Origin: SZUA-36 sp963774415
GTDB lineage: Bacteria > Pseudomonadota > Gammaproteobacteria > Xanthomonadales > SZUA-36
Reading direction: 5' to 3'
Assembly (NCBI GenBank): GCA_963774415.1
Contig: CAVZEU010000003.1
Coordinates: 1,175,790-1,239,789, forward strand
Length of the DNA: 64,000 bases
Translations under genes and position numbers: made by a program
Part shown: one piece after another, positions 9,775-18,254 of the stretch
Layout of the letters: the number at the start of each line of letters is the position of its first letter
Position numbering within the stretch: the first letter of the stretch is position 1
The notes under the pieces: model-generated
Databases searched by the model: none
Told to the model about the DNA's origin: nothing
What the model saw: the letters and a program-made list of their open reading frames with translations, nothing else

Positions 9775-10044
9775 ATGTCTATTGATGCCGAAACAAAGAA
9801 CAAGGTTGTGAGCGAGTTCAAACGCTCTGAAAATGACACCGGATCGCCCGAAGTCCAGATTGCATTGCTGACTTCTCGGATTCAACATCTGACCGAACAT
9901 TTCAAGACCCACAAAAACGATCACCATTCCCGCCGCGGCCTGCTGCGCATGGTCAATCAGCGCCGCAGCCTGCTGGATTACCTGAAAAAGAAAGAAATCC
10001 AACGGTACCGTGATCTGATCAGTCGCCTGGGCCTGCGTCGTTAA
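9775..10044 (+). CDS. rpsO: 30S ribosomal protein S15
   Basis: An 89-residue primary 16S rRNA-binding protein of the 30S platform, the exact family length. It carries FKRSENDTGSPEVQIALLTSRI, LTEHFKTHKNDHHSRRGLL and the C-terminal RYRDLISRLGLRR. ATG at 9775 follows GGAGAAGGAACC. It sits between truB and pnp. In E. coli, S15 represses its own translation through its leader; the 100-base leader here could allow that. Confidence 0.98.
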   Translation: MSIDAETKNKVVSEFKRSENDTGSPEVQIALLTSRIQHLTEHFKTHKNDHHSRRGLLRMVNQRRSLLDYLKKKEIQRYRDLISRLGLRR

Positions 10045-10060
10045 TTCTGTTTGGCCAACA

Positions 10061-10106
10061 CCAAGCCGGGAAACCCTGCCGCAACACGCGTTCCGGCAGC
10101 GCTTGG
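10061..10106 (+). promoter_or_regulatory. rpsO-pnp intercistronic hairpin (possible RNase processing site)
   Basis: CCAAGC (10061-10066) pairs with GCTTGG (10101-10106) and CTGCCG (10076-10081) with CGGCAG (10094-10099), forming a two-tier hairpin with a 9-base asymmetric bulge. There is no T-tract, so it is not a classic terminator. In E. coli an RNase III-cleaved hairpin at this position mediates PNPase autoregulation; the same role is inferred from location only. Confidence 0.45.
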
Positions 10107-10182
10107 CCGTAGGACGAAACATTGCCTGTGCAAAGGCGAAAAACAGGACCAGGTGGTCCGCCAAGTAAAGTAGGAAAACAAA

Positions 10183-12276
10183 GTGAAAAAACTGACAAAG
10201 TCATTTCAATATGGTGAGCACACCGTAACCATCGAGACCGGCGAAATTGGCAGGCAAGCCACCGCCGCGGTCATGGTCAACATGGACGATACCGTCGTCA
10301 TGGTGGCGGTCGTAGGGCAAAAGGAAGCCAAACCGAATCAGCCGTTCTTTCCGCTGACCGTCAATTACCAGGAGAAGTTTTATGCCGCCGGCCGAATTCC
10401 GGGCGGCTTTTTCAAACGTGAAGGGCGCCCAACCGAGAAAGAAACGCTGACGTGCCGGTTGATCGACCGGCCGATCAGGCCCCTGTTTCCAAAAGGGTTT
10501 CTGAACGAGGTCCAGGTTACCGCCAACCTCATTTCCTCCAATCCCGATGTCGACGGTGACATTCCGGCGCTGATTGGAACGTCGGCAGCGCTGGCGCTGT
10601 CCGGAATCCCGTTCAACGGCCCAATCGGGGCCGCCAAGGTCGGGTACGTCAACGGTGAATACGTATTGAATCCTACGGCCGCCCAGTTACAGGAGTCGAA
10701 GCTGGAACTGGTGGTGGCGGGCACCGCAAAAGCCGTGTTGATGGTCGAGTCGGAGGCCAAGCTGCTGCCGGAAGAGGTCATGCTCGGCGCGGTTACCTTC
10801 GGCCACCGCTCGCTGCAGGCGGTCGTTACCGCGATCAGGGAACTCGTCGAGGAAGCGGACGTGACCCCGTGGGATTGGCAAACGGCCGCGGAAGACACCG
10901 GGCTCAAGGACAGGGTGGAAGCCGCCGCCAGGGACGGTTTGACCGCGGCTTATGCCATTGCCGACAAGATGGAGCGCCAGACGGCGGTCGCCGAGGTCAA
11001 GAACAACGTAATCGAGGCCATGTGCAATCCGGAAGACGAGTCTGCGCCTTGTGTCGATGCGGTCAGCGAAGCCCTCTACAAACTGGAAAAATTCCTGGTG
11101 CGCGACCACATCCTGTCGGGCAATCCGCGTATCGACGGCCGTGACCTGACGACCGTGCGCCCGATTTCCATCAGGACCGGCCTGCTGCCGCGGGCGCATG
11201 GTTCGGCCTTGTTCACGCGCGGTGAAACCCAGGCCATCGTGACGACCACGCTGGGCACCACGCGGGACGCGCAGATCATAGACGGGGTCAACGCGGAATA
11301 TAAGGACCCGTTCATGCTGCACTACAATTTCCCGCATTTCTGTGTCGGCGAAACCGGCTTTGCCGGTGGCCCGAAACGCCGCGAGATCGGTCACGGCAAG
11401 CTGGCCAGGCGCGGGATCACGGCGGTTTTGCCGAGCATCGAAGACTTTCCCTATGTCATCCGCGTGGTCTCGGAAATCACCGAATCCAACGGGTCCAGTT
11501 CGATGGCGTCCGTGTGCGGTACGTCCCTGGCGCTGATGGACGCCGGTGTGCCGGTCAAGGCGCCGGTGGCCGGCATCGCGATGGGCCTGATCAAGGAAGG
11601 CGATCGTTTTGCCGTGCTCAGCGACATCCTGGGTGACGAGGATCACCTGGGTGACATGGACTTCAAGGTGGCCGGAACCAAAGAAGGCATCACCGCGCTG
11701 CAGATGGATATCAAGATCGAAGGGATCAACGAGGAGATCATGCGGATCGCCCTTTCACAGGCGAACGAAGGCCGCAATTTCATCCTCGGGGAAATGAACA
11801 AGGTCATTTCCGAGCCGCGCAGCGAGATGTCGGAATATGCGCCGCGCCTGATAACGATCAAGATCCATCCGGACAAGATCCGCGATGTCATCGGCAAGGG
11901 CGGCGTGACGATCCGCAGCATTACCGAGGAAACCGGCGCAACGGTCGATATTGCCGATGACGGCACCATCACGATCGGTTCGGTCAACAAGGAAGCGGGT
12001 GACGAAGCGCGCAAGCGCATCGAACAGATCACCGCCGATATCGAGCCCGGGCAGATCTTCGAAGGCAAGGTCATCAAGATCATGAATTTTGGTGCCTTTG
12101 TGTCGCTGGCGCCGGGCCGCGATGGCCTGGTACACATTTCGCAGTTGTCCGACGAGCGCGTCGAAAACGTCACCGACGTGGTCAAGGAAGGCGAGATGGT
12201 CAAGGTCAAGGTGCTGGAGGTGGACAAGCAGGGCCGCGTGAGACTGTCCATGAAGGAGGTCGGCAAGGACGACTGA
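10183..12276 (+). CDS. pnp: Polyribonucleotide nucleotidyltransferase (PNPase)
   Basis: A 697-residue phosphorolytic 3'-5' exoribonuclease and degradosome component. Two RNase PH domains flank an all-alpha region; FAGGPKRREIGHGKLARRGI and GTSLALMDAGVPVKAPVAGI mark the active domain. A KH domain (about 555-615, DVIGKGGVTIRSI) and an S1 domain (about 625-693) complete it. The start is GTG at 10183 with GTAGGAAAAC upstream; MKKLTKSFQYGEHTVTIETG aligns with family N-termini. It ends the operon before a strong terminator. Confidence 0.98.
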   Translation: MKKLTKSFQYGEHTVTIETGEIGRQATAAVMVNMDDTVVMVAVVGQKEAKPNQPFFPLTVNYQEKFYAAGRIPGGFFKREGRPTEKETLTCRLIDRPIRPLFPKGFLNEVQVTANLISSNPDVDGDIPALIGTSAALALSGIPFNGPIGAAKVGYVNGEYVLNPTAAQLQESKLELVVAGTAKAVLMVESEAKLLPEEVMLGAVTFGHRSLQAVVTAIRELVEEADVTPWDWQTAAEDTGLKDRVEAAARDGLTAAYAIADKMERQTAVAEVKNNVIEAMCNPEDESAPCVDAVSEALYKLEKFLVRDHILSGNPRIDGRDLTTVRPISIRTGLLPRAHGSALFTRGETQAIVTTTLGTTRDAQIIDGVNAEYKDPFMLHYNFPHFCVGETGFAGGPKRREIGHGKLARRGITAVLPSIEDFPYVIRVVSEITESNGSSSMASVCGTSLALMDAGVPVKAPVAGIAMGLIKEGDRFAVLSDILGDEDHLGDMDFKVAGTKEGITALQMDIKIEGINEEIMRIALSQANEGRNFILGEMNKVISEPRSEMSEYAPRLITIKIHPDKIRDVIGKGGVTIRSITEETGATVDIADDGTITIGSVNKEAGDEARKRIEQITADIEPGQIFEGKVIKIMNFGAFVSLAPGRDGLVHISQLSDERVENVTDVVKEGEMVKVKVLEVDKQGRVRLSMKEVGKDD

Positions 12277-12304
12277 ACCGCGCAACGGTTCGATCGGTGA
12301 AATG

Positions 12305-12328
12305 CGCCCGGCTGGTCCGGGCGTTTTT
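12305..12328 (+). terminator. Rho-independent terminator after pnp
   Basis: A perfect 7-bp stem, CGCCCGG/CCGGGCG, surrounds a CTGGT loop and is followed by five T. It closes the nusA-pnp operon and separates it from the phosphonate locus. Confidence 0.88.
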
Positions 12329-12401
12329 GCTTGTAAACGGCCCCGACACCCCCCTGGCCTTCGTTGCAGGTTACAATGCGCGCGGACCCGGAAGGTTTTC
12401 G

Positions 12402-13151
12402 ATGCAAGCAATCATACTCGCGGCCGGGCAGGGTAACCGTCTGGCCGAATCCAATGCTGACGGCAGGCCGAAGTGTCTGCTGGAATTTGGCGGCCGCAGC
12501 CTGCTCGAGCGGCAGTTGCACAACCTGTTCACGCTCGGGGTCGGGCGGGCGACACTGGTCGTCGGTCACGAGGCCGACCGTATTGTCGAGCACATCAGCA
12601 CCCTGGCTTCGCGCCCGCAGGTGGACTTTGCCTACAACCCGGCCTTCCGGCAGGGCAGCGTACTCAGCCTGCTGGCCGCGCAACAGACCCTGAGCGGAGG
12701 CGGCCCGGTGCTCCTGCTCGACGCGGACGTGCTGTTTCACCCGCGCCTGCTCGAACGCCTGCTCGCATCCACGGCGGCCAACGCCTGTCTGCTGGACCGG
12801 AACTTCGAACGCGGCGAGGAGCCGGTTAAAATAGCCCTTAAGCAAGGGCGAATCGTTGAATTCCGCAAGCGGCTGGCAACGGGTCTCGACTACGATGTGG
12901 TCGGGGAATCGGTTGGCTTTTTCCGGTTCAGTGCGGAAACGGCCGCCGAAATCGCCCGCCTTTGCGACCGCTACGCCCTGGAAGGGCTGCTGGACGCTGC
13001 TTACGAGGAAGTGCTGCGGGACGTGATGCTGGCGGACCCGGCTGCGTTTGAGCCCGTCGACGTCAGCGGCCTGCCGTGGATCGAAATTGACTTTGCAGAA
13101 GATGTCGAGCGCGCGGCCGGGGAGATCATGCCGGCCATTGCCGCGAGTTGA
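12402..13151 (+). CDS. Stand-alone nucleotidyltransferase of the phosphonate locus
   Basis: A 249-residue protein of the sugar/choline-phosphate nucleotidyltransferase fold. IILAAGQGNRL with PKCLLEFGG is the nucleotide-binding loop plus signature Lys, and LLLDADVLF holds the metal-binding Asp. ATG at 12402 starts right at the conserved motif. The stop lies 16 bases before the PEP mutase fusion gene, so they are probably co-transcribed. Relatives activate phosphocholine, sugar-1-phosphates or aminoethylphosphonate as CMP derivatives; the substrate here is unknown. Because the next gene also carries a nucleotidyltransferase domain, the two may activate different molecules, or this one may supply activity the fused domain lacks. 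Confidence 0.8.
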   Translation: MQAIILAAGQGNRLAESNADGRPKCLLEFGGRSLLERQLHNLFTLGVGRATLVVGHEADRIVEHISTLASRPQVDFAYNPAFRQGSVLSLLAAQQTLSGGGPVLLLDADVLFHPRLLERLLASTAANACLLDRNFERGEEPVKIALKQGRIVEFRKRLATGLDYDVVGESVGFFRFSAETAAEIARLCDRYALEGLLDAAYEEVLRDVMLADPAAFEPVDVSGLPWIEIDFAEDVERAAGEIMPAIAAS

Positions 13152-13167
13152 GCCGACAGGAGCGGTG

Positions 13168-14796
13168 GTGGAAAAAACAGCGCAATTGAAAGCACTGCTG
13201 AATTCGAAACGCACCGAGTACATCCTCGAAGCGCACAGCGGGCTGTCGGCAAGGATCGTCGAAGAGGCCGGCTTCAAGGGTATCTGGGCATCCGGACTGG
13301 CCCTGTCGGCGCTGCACGCGCTGCGTGACAACAATGAATTGTCCTGGACCCAGGTCCTGGCGCAACTGGAATTCATGGCGGATGCCACGAGCATCCCGAT
13401 CCTGCTGGACGGCGACACCGGTTATGGCGATTTCAACACGATGCGCCGCCTCGTACGCAAACTGGAGCAGCTCGGTGTCGCCGGCGTTTGCATCGAAGAC
13501 AAGCAATTTCCCAAGACCAATAGCTTCATCAACGGTGAAAAGCAGGCGCTGGAGGACATCCAGACCTTTTGCGGCAAGCTGCAGGCCGGCAAGGATTCGC
13601 AGCGTGACGCCGATTTTTGCGTGGTCGCCAGGGTCGAGGCGCTGATCGCCGGCTGGGGCCTCGACGAGGCGCTCGAGCGCGCCGAGGCTTATCATGCCGC
13701 CGGCGCCGACGCCATCCTGATCCACAGCAAACGCTCGCAACCGGATGAAGTTCTCGCGTTCGCCGGCAGCTGGGAAGGCCGCTGTCCGCTGATCATCGTG
13801 CCGACCAAGTATTACGCGACGCCCGCGGAAGTTTTCGAGCAGGCGGGGATCAGCCTCGTTATCTGGGCCAACCAGATGATCCGGGCTTCGATCCTGGCGA
13901 TGCAGGCCACCGCCGCCAATATCCGGCAAACCCGGTCACTGATCGAAAGCGAGGGCAATATTGCGACGGTCGCGGAGATTTTCCGCCTGCAGGGCGCCAG
14001 CGAACTGATCGAGGCGGAAGCGCGTTATGCGCGGGGCGGCGGTCACCCGGTGTCGGCGGTGATATTGGCGGCGTCCCGCGGTGAAGCGATGGACATGCTG
14101 ACACTCGAGCGGCCCAAGGTCATGCTGCCGGTCAACGGTGTGCCGATGCTGCGGCGGCAGGTCGACAAGTTCAAGAAGCAGGGGGTCAATGAAATCACGG
14201 TCGTGGCCGGGTACCGCCACGACGCGATCGACGCGCAGGGCGCGGAGGTGCTCGTCAACGCGAACTGGGCGTCCAGCGGTGAGTTGCGCTCGCTGGCCTG
14301 CGCGCTGGATTGCATCGGTGAGGACACGGTGATCATTTACGGAGACCTGCTTTTCCGTTCCTACATCCTGCACAATTTGTTGGATTGGGACGCCGAGTTG
14401 CTGGTCGTGGTGGATTCCTCGCCCATCACCGGCCGGGCCGGCAACGCCAACGACCTGGCCTATTGTTCCGCGGCCGATAACCGCGCCATGTACCAGCAAA
14501 AGGTGCTGCTTGAACGGGTGACACCGGAAGCACGGTGGAACGAGCGACATCCGGACGGGCGTTGGATCGGCATGTTGCGGGTCGCCGGCAACGGCGCGAT
14601 TCGGTTGCGCGAGGCCCTGGCGGCGCTGCTCAAGAGGGAGGACTTCGACACGCTGGGATTGCCCGATCTGCTCAACCGCCTGGTCGAGGACGGCCATCCC
14701 CCGCAGGTCCAGTACATACGCGGGCACTGGATGGACATCAACAAAATCGAGGACCTGGAGCGTGCGGGTGCATTTGACGCCACGGGCAATGCCTGA
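13168..14796 (+). CDS. Phosphoenolpyruvate mutase fused to a nucleotidyltransferase domain
   Basis: A 542-residue bifunctional protein. Residues 1-290 are PEP mutase (PepM), forming the C-P bond of phosphonopyruvate from PEP. LLDGDTGYGD carries metal-ligand Asp residues, and EDKQFPKTNSF (E110, D111, K112) is the loop that separates true mutases from isocitrate-lyase relatives. VARVEALIAGWGLDEAL and VPTKYYATP also match. Residues about 295-542 are a nucleotidyltransferase; such PepM fusions are known, with the partner forming CMP-AEP (PntC type). Here the glycine-rich loop reads LAASRGEAM rather than LAAGxGxR, although RPKVMLPVNG and IYGDLLF remain. The start is GTG at 13168, five bases after AGGAG. 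Confidence 0.92.
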   Translation: MEKTAQLKALLNSKRTEYILEAHSGLSARIVEEAGFKGIWASGLALSALHALRDNNELSWTQVLAQLEFMADATSIPILLDGDTGYGDFNTMRRLVRKLEQLGVAGVCIEDKQFPKTNSFINGEKQALEDIQTFCGKLQAGKDSQRDADFCVVARVEALIAGWGLDEALERAEAYHAAGADAILIHSKRSQPDEVLAFAGSWEGRCPLIIVPTKYYATPAEVFEQAGISLVIWANQMIRASILAMQATAANIRQTRSLIESEGNIATVAEIFRLQGASELIEAEARYARGGGHPVSAVILAASRGEAMDMLTLERPKVMLPVNGVPMLRRQVDKFKKQGVNEITVVAGYRHDAIDAQGAEVLVNANWASSGELRSLACALDCIGEDTVIIYGDLLFRSYILHNLLDWDAELLVVVDSSPITGRAGNANDLAYCSAADNRAMYQQKVLLERVTPEARWNERHPDGRWIGMLRVAGNGAIRLREALAALLKREDFDTLGLPDLLNRLVEDGHPPQVQYIRGHWMDINKIEDLERAGAFDATGNA

Positions 14797-14817
14797 GAAA
14801 CCGGGGGCAGGCTCGCC

Positions 14818-15969
14818 GTGATCGGGGCGCCCCGTTTTGTCGAGGCCGCCAGGCAATTGGGTTTCGATTTCTGGGCCGGGGTGCCTTGTTCCTTCCTCGG
14901 CCCGCTGATCGATTGCGTCGACGCCGCCAATGACCTGCGGTACGTCGGCGCCGCCAACGAAGGGGACGCGGTGGCAATGGCCAGCGGCGCCGCGCTGGCG
15001 GGCCACCGCGGCGTCGCCATGATGCAAAACTCCGGCCTGGGTAATGCCGTCAGCCCGTTGACCTCGCTGAACCAGGTTTTTCGCATCCCGCTGCTGCTGA
15101 TCGTGACGCTGCGCGGCGAACCGGGCCGCGCGGACGAACCGCAGCACGAGTTGATGGGCAGGATTACGCCGCGGCTGCTGCAGACGATGGCGATCGACTG
15201 GGCCTGGTTTCCCCATGAAGCGGGCGAGATTGAGCCGGTGCTCCGGCGGGCCGTGGAGCACATGGATACAACCTCCAGGCCCTTTGCCTTGCTCATGAAA
15301 AAAGGTGCGGTCGAGCCCGCGCCGCCGGTTTGCAGGCCTCGGCGGGCCGCGGCAGGCCCGGCCGGCGAATCGGCGACCGGGTCACCGCTTGAGAGCCGGC
15401 CGCGGCGCGACGAGGTGTTGCGGGAATTGGTGGCTGCGGCTCAGGCGGCTGAGACGGTGCTGATCGCCTCCACCGGCTATTGCGGCCGGCAGTTGTACGC
15501 CATCGAGGACCGGGACAATCACTTTTACATGGTCGGGTCGATGGGTTGCGCCGCCTCCCTGGGGCTGGGCCTGTCACTGGTGCTGCCGGGCAGGCGCGTG
15601 GTCGTCATCGACGGGGACGGGGCGGCCCTGATGCGGATGGGCAACATGGCGACCATCGGCGCCTGCGCTGGGGACAATTTTTACCACCTTTTGCTGGACA
15701 ACCACGCGCACGAGTCGACCGGCGGCCAGGCGACGGTCACCGACCGGATCGATTTTCCGGCCATCGCCCGGGCCTGCGGCTATCGCACTGTCGTTCGCGC
15801 CGGGAAATCGCCGGACATCGGGCGGTTCCTGCGGTCCGCGGCGCCAGCGCTGCTGTACGTGGAGACTGAGATGGGTGTTCCGGCGGAGTTGCCGCGACCG
15901 TCGGTCCGGCCGTTCGAGGTCGCGCGCCGCCTGGCGCGGCACCTCGGAGTGAAACCGCCCTGGGTGTAA
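14818..15969 (+). CDS. Phosphonopyruvate decarboxylase
   Basis: A 383-residue thiamine diphosphate enzyme that decarboxylates phosphonopyruvate to phosphonoacetaldehyde, the irreversible step that drives C-P bond formation. The N-terminal pyrimidine-binding half has GVPCSFLGPLID and ANEGDAVAMASGAALAG with the conserved Glu. The C-terminal half has the TPP/Mg motif IDGDGAALMRMGN followed by LLLDN. Length is normal. The start is GTG at 14818, 21 bases after the PepM fusion gene. Placement directly after PEP mutase is typical and supports this over a related sulfopyruvate decarboxylase. Confidence 0.92.
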   Translation: MIGAPRFVEAARQLGFDFWAGVPCSFLGPLIDCVDAANDLRYVGAANEGDAVAMASGAALAGHRGVAMMQNSGLGNAVSPLTSLNQVFRIPLLLIVTLRGEPGRADEPQHELMGRITPRLLQTMAIDWAWFPHEAGEIEPVLRRAVEHMDTTSRPFALLMKKGAVEPAPPVCRPRRAAAGPAGESATGSPLESRPRRDEVLRELVAAAQAAETVLIASTGYCGRQLYAIEDRDNHFYMVGSMGCAASLGLGLSLVLPGRRVVVIDGDGAALMRMGNMATIGACAGDNFYHLLLDNHAHESTGGQATVTDRIDFPAIARACGYRTVVRAGKSPDIGRFLRSAAPALLYVETEMGVPAELPRPSVRPFEVARRLARHLGVKPPWV

Positions 15970-16095
15970 CCGGTATTCGCCACGCGGCGCTGCCGACAGC
16001 GATGCGCTCCTGCCGGCCCGGCGCTCGCTTCTGGCAAGTGCCGGTAGGCCCGGGTAAAATTCAGAAGCTCCACAGCCTGATCAACGGAGTAGCCG

Positions 16096-16695
16096 ATGGT
16101 AGCCGACAGAAGCTCACGCATGGGAAATCGCGAAGGCCTGCCGGGCTGGTTCGACCGCGTCCGTTTCAACGAAGGCATGCGGCAGGGCCTGGGCCTGTTA
16201 CTGGTGGCCGCGTGCGCCTATTATGCACGACCGATTGGCGCGCTTGCGGTCGTGGGCTTGTTGCTGGCGCTGGTAGGACAAATGCTGAGGGTCTACGCGG
16301 CCGGATTCATTTTCAAAAACAGCGAGTTGGCGACCAGCGGCCCGTACGCTCTGGTGCGGCATCCGCTCTATCTTGGCAATATCCTGATCCTCGCCGGGTT
16401 TGGCCTGGCGTCGGCCAATCTTTACCTCTGCGCCTTGCTGCTGATTTTTTTCCTAATCTGGTATCCGGCCGCAATCGCCTACGAAGACAACAAGTTGGAA
16501 AGGCTTTTCGGTGACAAATGGGTCGACTGGAGCAGGGATACCCATGCGCTGGTTCCGCGCGGTTTTCGCTGGGCGGACCTGAAAGGCGAAGGCTGGGACA
16601 CTTACCAGTCGCTGATCCGAAACGGCGAGCTGCCGATATCGTTGTACCTCCTGAGTTGCGGTATCTGGCTCTGGGTCGTGGCCCACTCGAATTGA
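16096..16695 (+). CDS. Isoprenylcysteine carboxyl methyltransferase-like membrane enzyme
   Basis: A 199-residue protein with four or five hydrophobic segments and the ICMT/phospholipid-methyltransferase signature GPYALVRHPLYLGN, the SAM-binding element of membrane methyltransferases. ATG at 16096 follows GGAG. It lies between phosphonopyruvate decarboxylase and the AEP transaminase. Bacterial relatives methylate lipid head groups or small molecules, so N-methylation of an AEP-bearing lipid or glycan is a reasonable but unproven idea. A TAAAAT about 40 bases upstream could give it its own promoter. Confidence 0.75.
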   Translation: MVADRSSRMGNREGLPGWFDRVRFNEGMRQGLGLLLVAACAYYARPIGALAVVGLLLALVGQMLRVYAAGFIFKNSELATSGPYALVRHPLYLGNILILAGFGLASANLYLCALLLIFFLIWYPAAIAYEDNKLERLFGDKWVDWSRDTHALVPRGFRWADLKGEGWDTYQSLIRNGELPISLYLLSCGIWLWVVAHSN

Positions 16696-16717
16696 CAGCG
16701 CCGTTGTCAAAGCGCGC

Positions 16718-17797
16718 GTGAGAGCCATCCTGCTCAATCCCGGACCCGTATCGCTCAGCGAGGGCGTGCGCAAGGCCGTCGCCAGCCAGGACCTGTGCCA
16801 CCGCGAAGCGGAATATTTCGACGTGCAGGACGAAGTCATCACCGGGCTGCTGCAGGTGTACGGCTGCGAAGCGCAGACCTGGGCGGCCGTGCTGATGGGC
16901 GGTTCCGGCACCACCGCCATGGAAGCCATGCTGGCGTCCCTGCTGCCGCCGCACTCGCGCTTGCTGGTGATCGAGAACGGCATCTATGGTGAACGCCTGA
17001 GCCGGATCGCGGAAATCCACGCGCTCGAACACGAGGCGATGCGGCTCGACTGGGGCGCCGGGATCGATCTGCAGGCGCTTGGCGAATTGCTCGGCGCGGG
17101 CGGGTTTTCTCACCTCGCCACCGTCCAGCACGAGACCACCACCGGCCGCCTCAACGACGCGGCCGCGATCGCGGATTTGTGCGAACGGCATGGCGTTTCG
17201 TTATTGCTGGATTCCGTGTCCGCCTTCGGCGCCGAGGCGGTGCCGTTCGGATCCCCGGCCTTAACGGCCGTGGCCGCCACCGCCAGCAAGTGCCTGCACG
17301 GCATACCGGGACTGGCCATCGTCTTGTGCCGCAGGAGCGCCCTGGAACAGGCACCGCCGGCGCGCAGCCTGACGCTGCACCTGCCGGACTGGGCCAGCCA
17401 CCAGGCGCGCCGTTCCACGCCGTACACACCGCCGGTCAATGCGGTTCTCGCTTTGAGCCAGGCGCTGAGGGAACTGCGCGATCAGGGCGGTTGGCAGGCG
17501 CGCCGGACGCACTACCGCAAACTGGCCGGGCAGGTCGCCACGACGCTCCGGACGCTGGCGGTCGAGCCCTGGCTGCCGGCCGCCGAGAGTTCCTCTGCGC
17601 TGCGCAGTTATCTATTGCCGCCGGGCATGGATTACAATGCGCTGCATGCCGGTCTCAAGCAGCGCGGATTCATCATTTACGCGGGCCAGGGCGGGCTGTT
17701 CAAGGAGCTGTTCAGGCTTTCGACCATGGGTGAAATCAGCGCCTACGACATGGCCCGGCTGCAACAGGCTTTACGGGCAGTCATTGCCGGCCGCTAG
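16718..17797 (+). CDS. phnW: 2-aminoethylphosphonate-pyruvate transaminase-like (biosynthetic)
   Basis: A 359-residue PLP class V aminotransferase. LLNPGPVSLSEGVRKAV, DLCHREAEY and GSGTTAMEAM are hallmarks of AEP transaminases, and ATASKCLHGIPG contains the predicted PLP Lys. In this context it would run from phosphonoacetaldehyde to AEP rather than degrade AEP, because the preceding genes make phosphonoacetaldehyde and no phosphonatase is seen. The start is GTG at 16718, 22 bases after the methyltransferase gene. phnW is the best-known symbol for this family; the direction is inferred from context. Confidence 0.9.
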   Translation: MRAILLNPGPVSLSEGVRKAVASQDLCHREAEYFDVQDEVITGLLQVYGCEAQTWAAVLMGGSGTTAMEAMLASLLPPHSRLLVIENGIYGERLSRIAEIHALEHEAMRLDWGAGIDLQALGELLGAGGFSHLATVQHETTTGRLNDAAAIADLCERHGVSLLLDSVSAFGAEAVPFGSPALTAVAATASKCLHGIPGLAIVLCRRSALEQAPPARSLTLHLPDWASHQARRSTPYTPPVNAVLALSQALRELRDQGGWQARRTHYRKLAGQVATTLRTLAVEPWLPAAESSSALRSYLLPPGMDYNALHAGLKQRGFIIYAGQGGLFKELFRLSTMGEISAYDMARLQQALRAVIAGR

Positions 17798-18001
17798 CTG
17801 TCATCGCGGATTGTCGGTGGCAACGGCGGGTGCTCGAATCGCATCGACGTGCGTCTGGGCCGCCCATCACTCGGAACAGGGCAGGAACGGAACGGTGGCT
17901 GAGCCGGGTGTGCAACCAACTTTTGGATAATGTAGACGAAAACGCTTATGCTCTCTGATTTTCATTTACCTGCCGACAAGCTTACAGCCGACCGGGGTCC
18001 C

Positions 18002-18250
18002 ATGCGGAGCAGGAATCAGAAAGGCACCCCCAAGGCCGCCTGGACGGGTTGGTTGCTGCTCCCCGCGCTGCTGCTCGCGCCCCTGCCTGCGTGGGCGTAC
18101 CTCGATCCCACCACGGGCAGCATGGTGATATCGGCCGTGGTCGGTCTGTTCGCGTCGCTGGTGCTGGCCGTCAGAACCTACTGGTACAAGCTCAAGGCCT
18201 TGTTCAGGCGCAAGCCGGCGGCTGCGGAAAACGAAGACCGGACCGGTTGA
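18002..18250 (+). CDS. Small two-helix membrane protein with LDPTTGS motif
   Basis: An 82-residue protein: basic N-terminus, a hydrophobic segment ending in PAWAYLDPTTGS that resembles a signal peptide or first helix, a second helix (VISAVVGLFASLVLAV), and a basic tail. Small proteins with a YLDPGTGS-like motif occur beside envelope polymer and sulfatase-family genes in other bacteria (from memory, not searched). Their function is unknown. ATG at 18002 is chosen; an upstream ATG at 17948 would add 18 polar residues. It lies 4 bases before the glycerophosphotransferase-like gene, so co-transcription is likely. Confidence 0.7.
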   Translation: MRSRNQKGTPKAAWTGWLLLPALLLAPLPAWAYLDPTTGSMVISAVVGLFASLVLAVRTYWYKLKALFRRKPAAAENEDRTG

Positions 18251-18254
18251 CGGG

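Noticed and set aside
12402..17797. Phosphonate catabolism operon
   Set aside because: PEP mutase plus phosphonopyruvate decarboxylase is biosynthetic, and neither phosphonatase (PhnX), PhnZ nor C-P lyase genes are visible.
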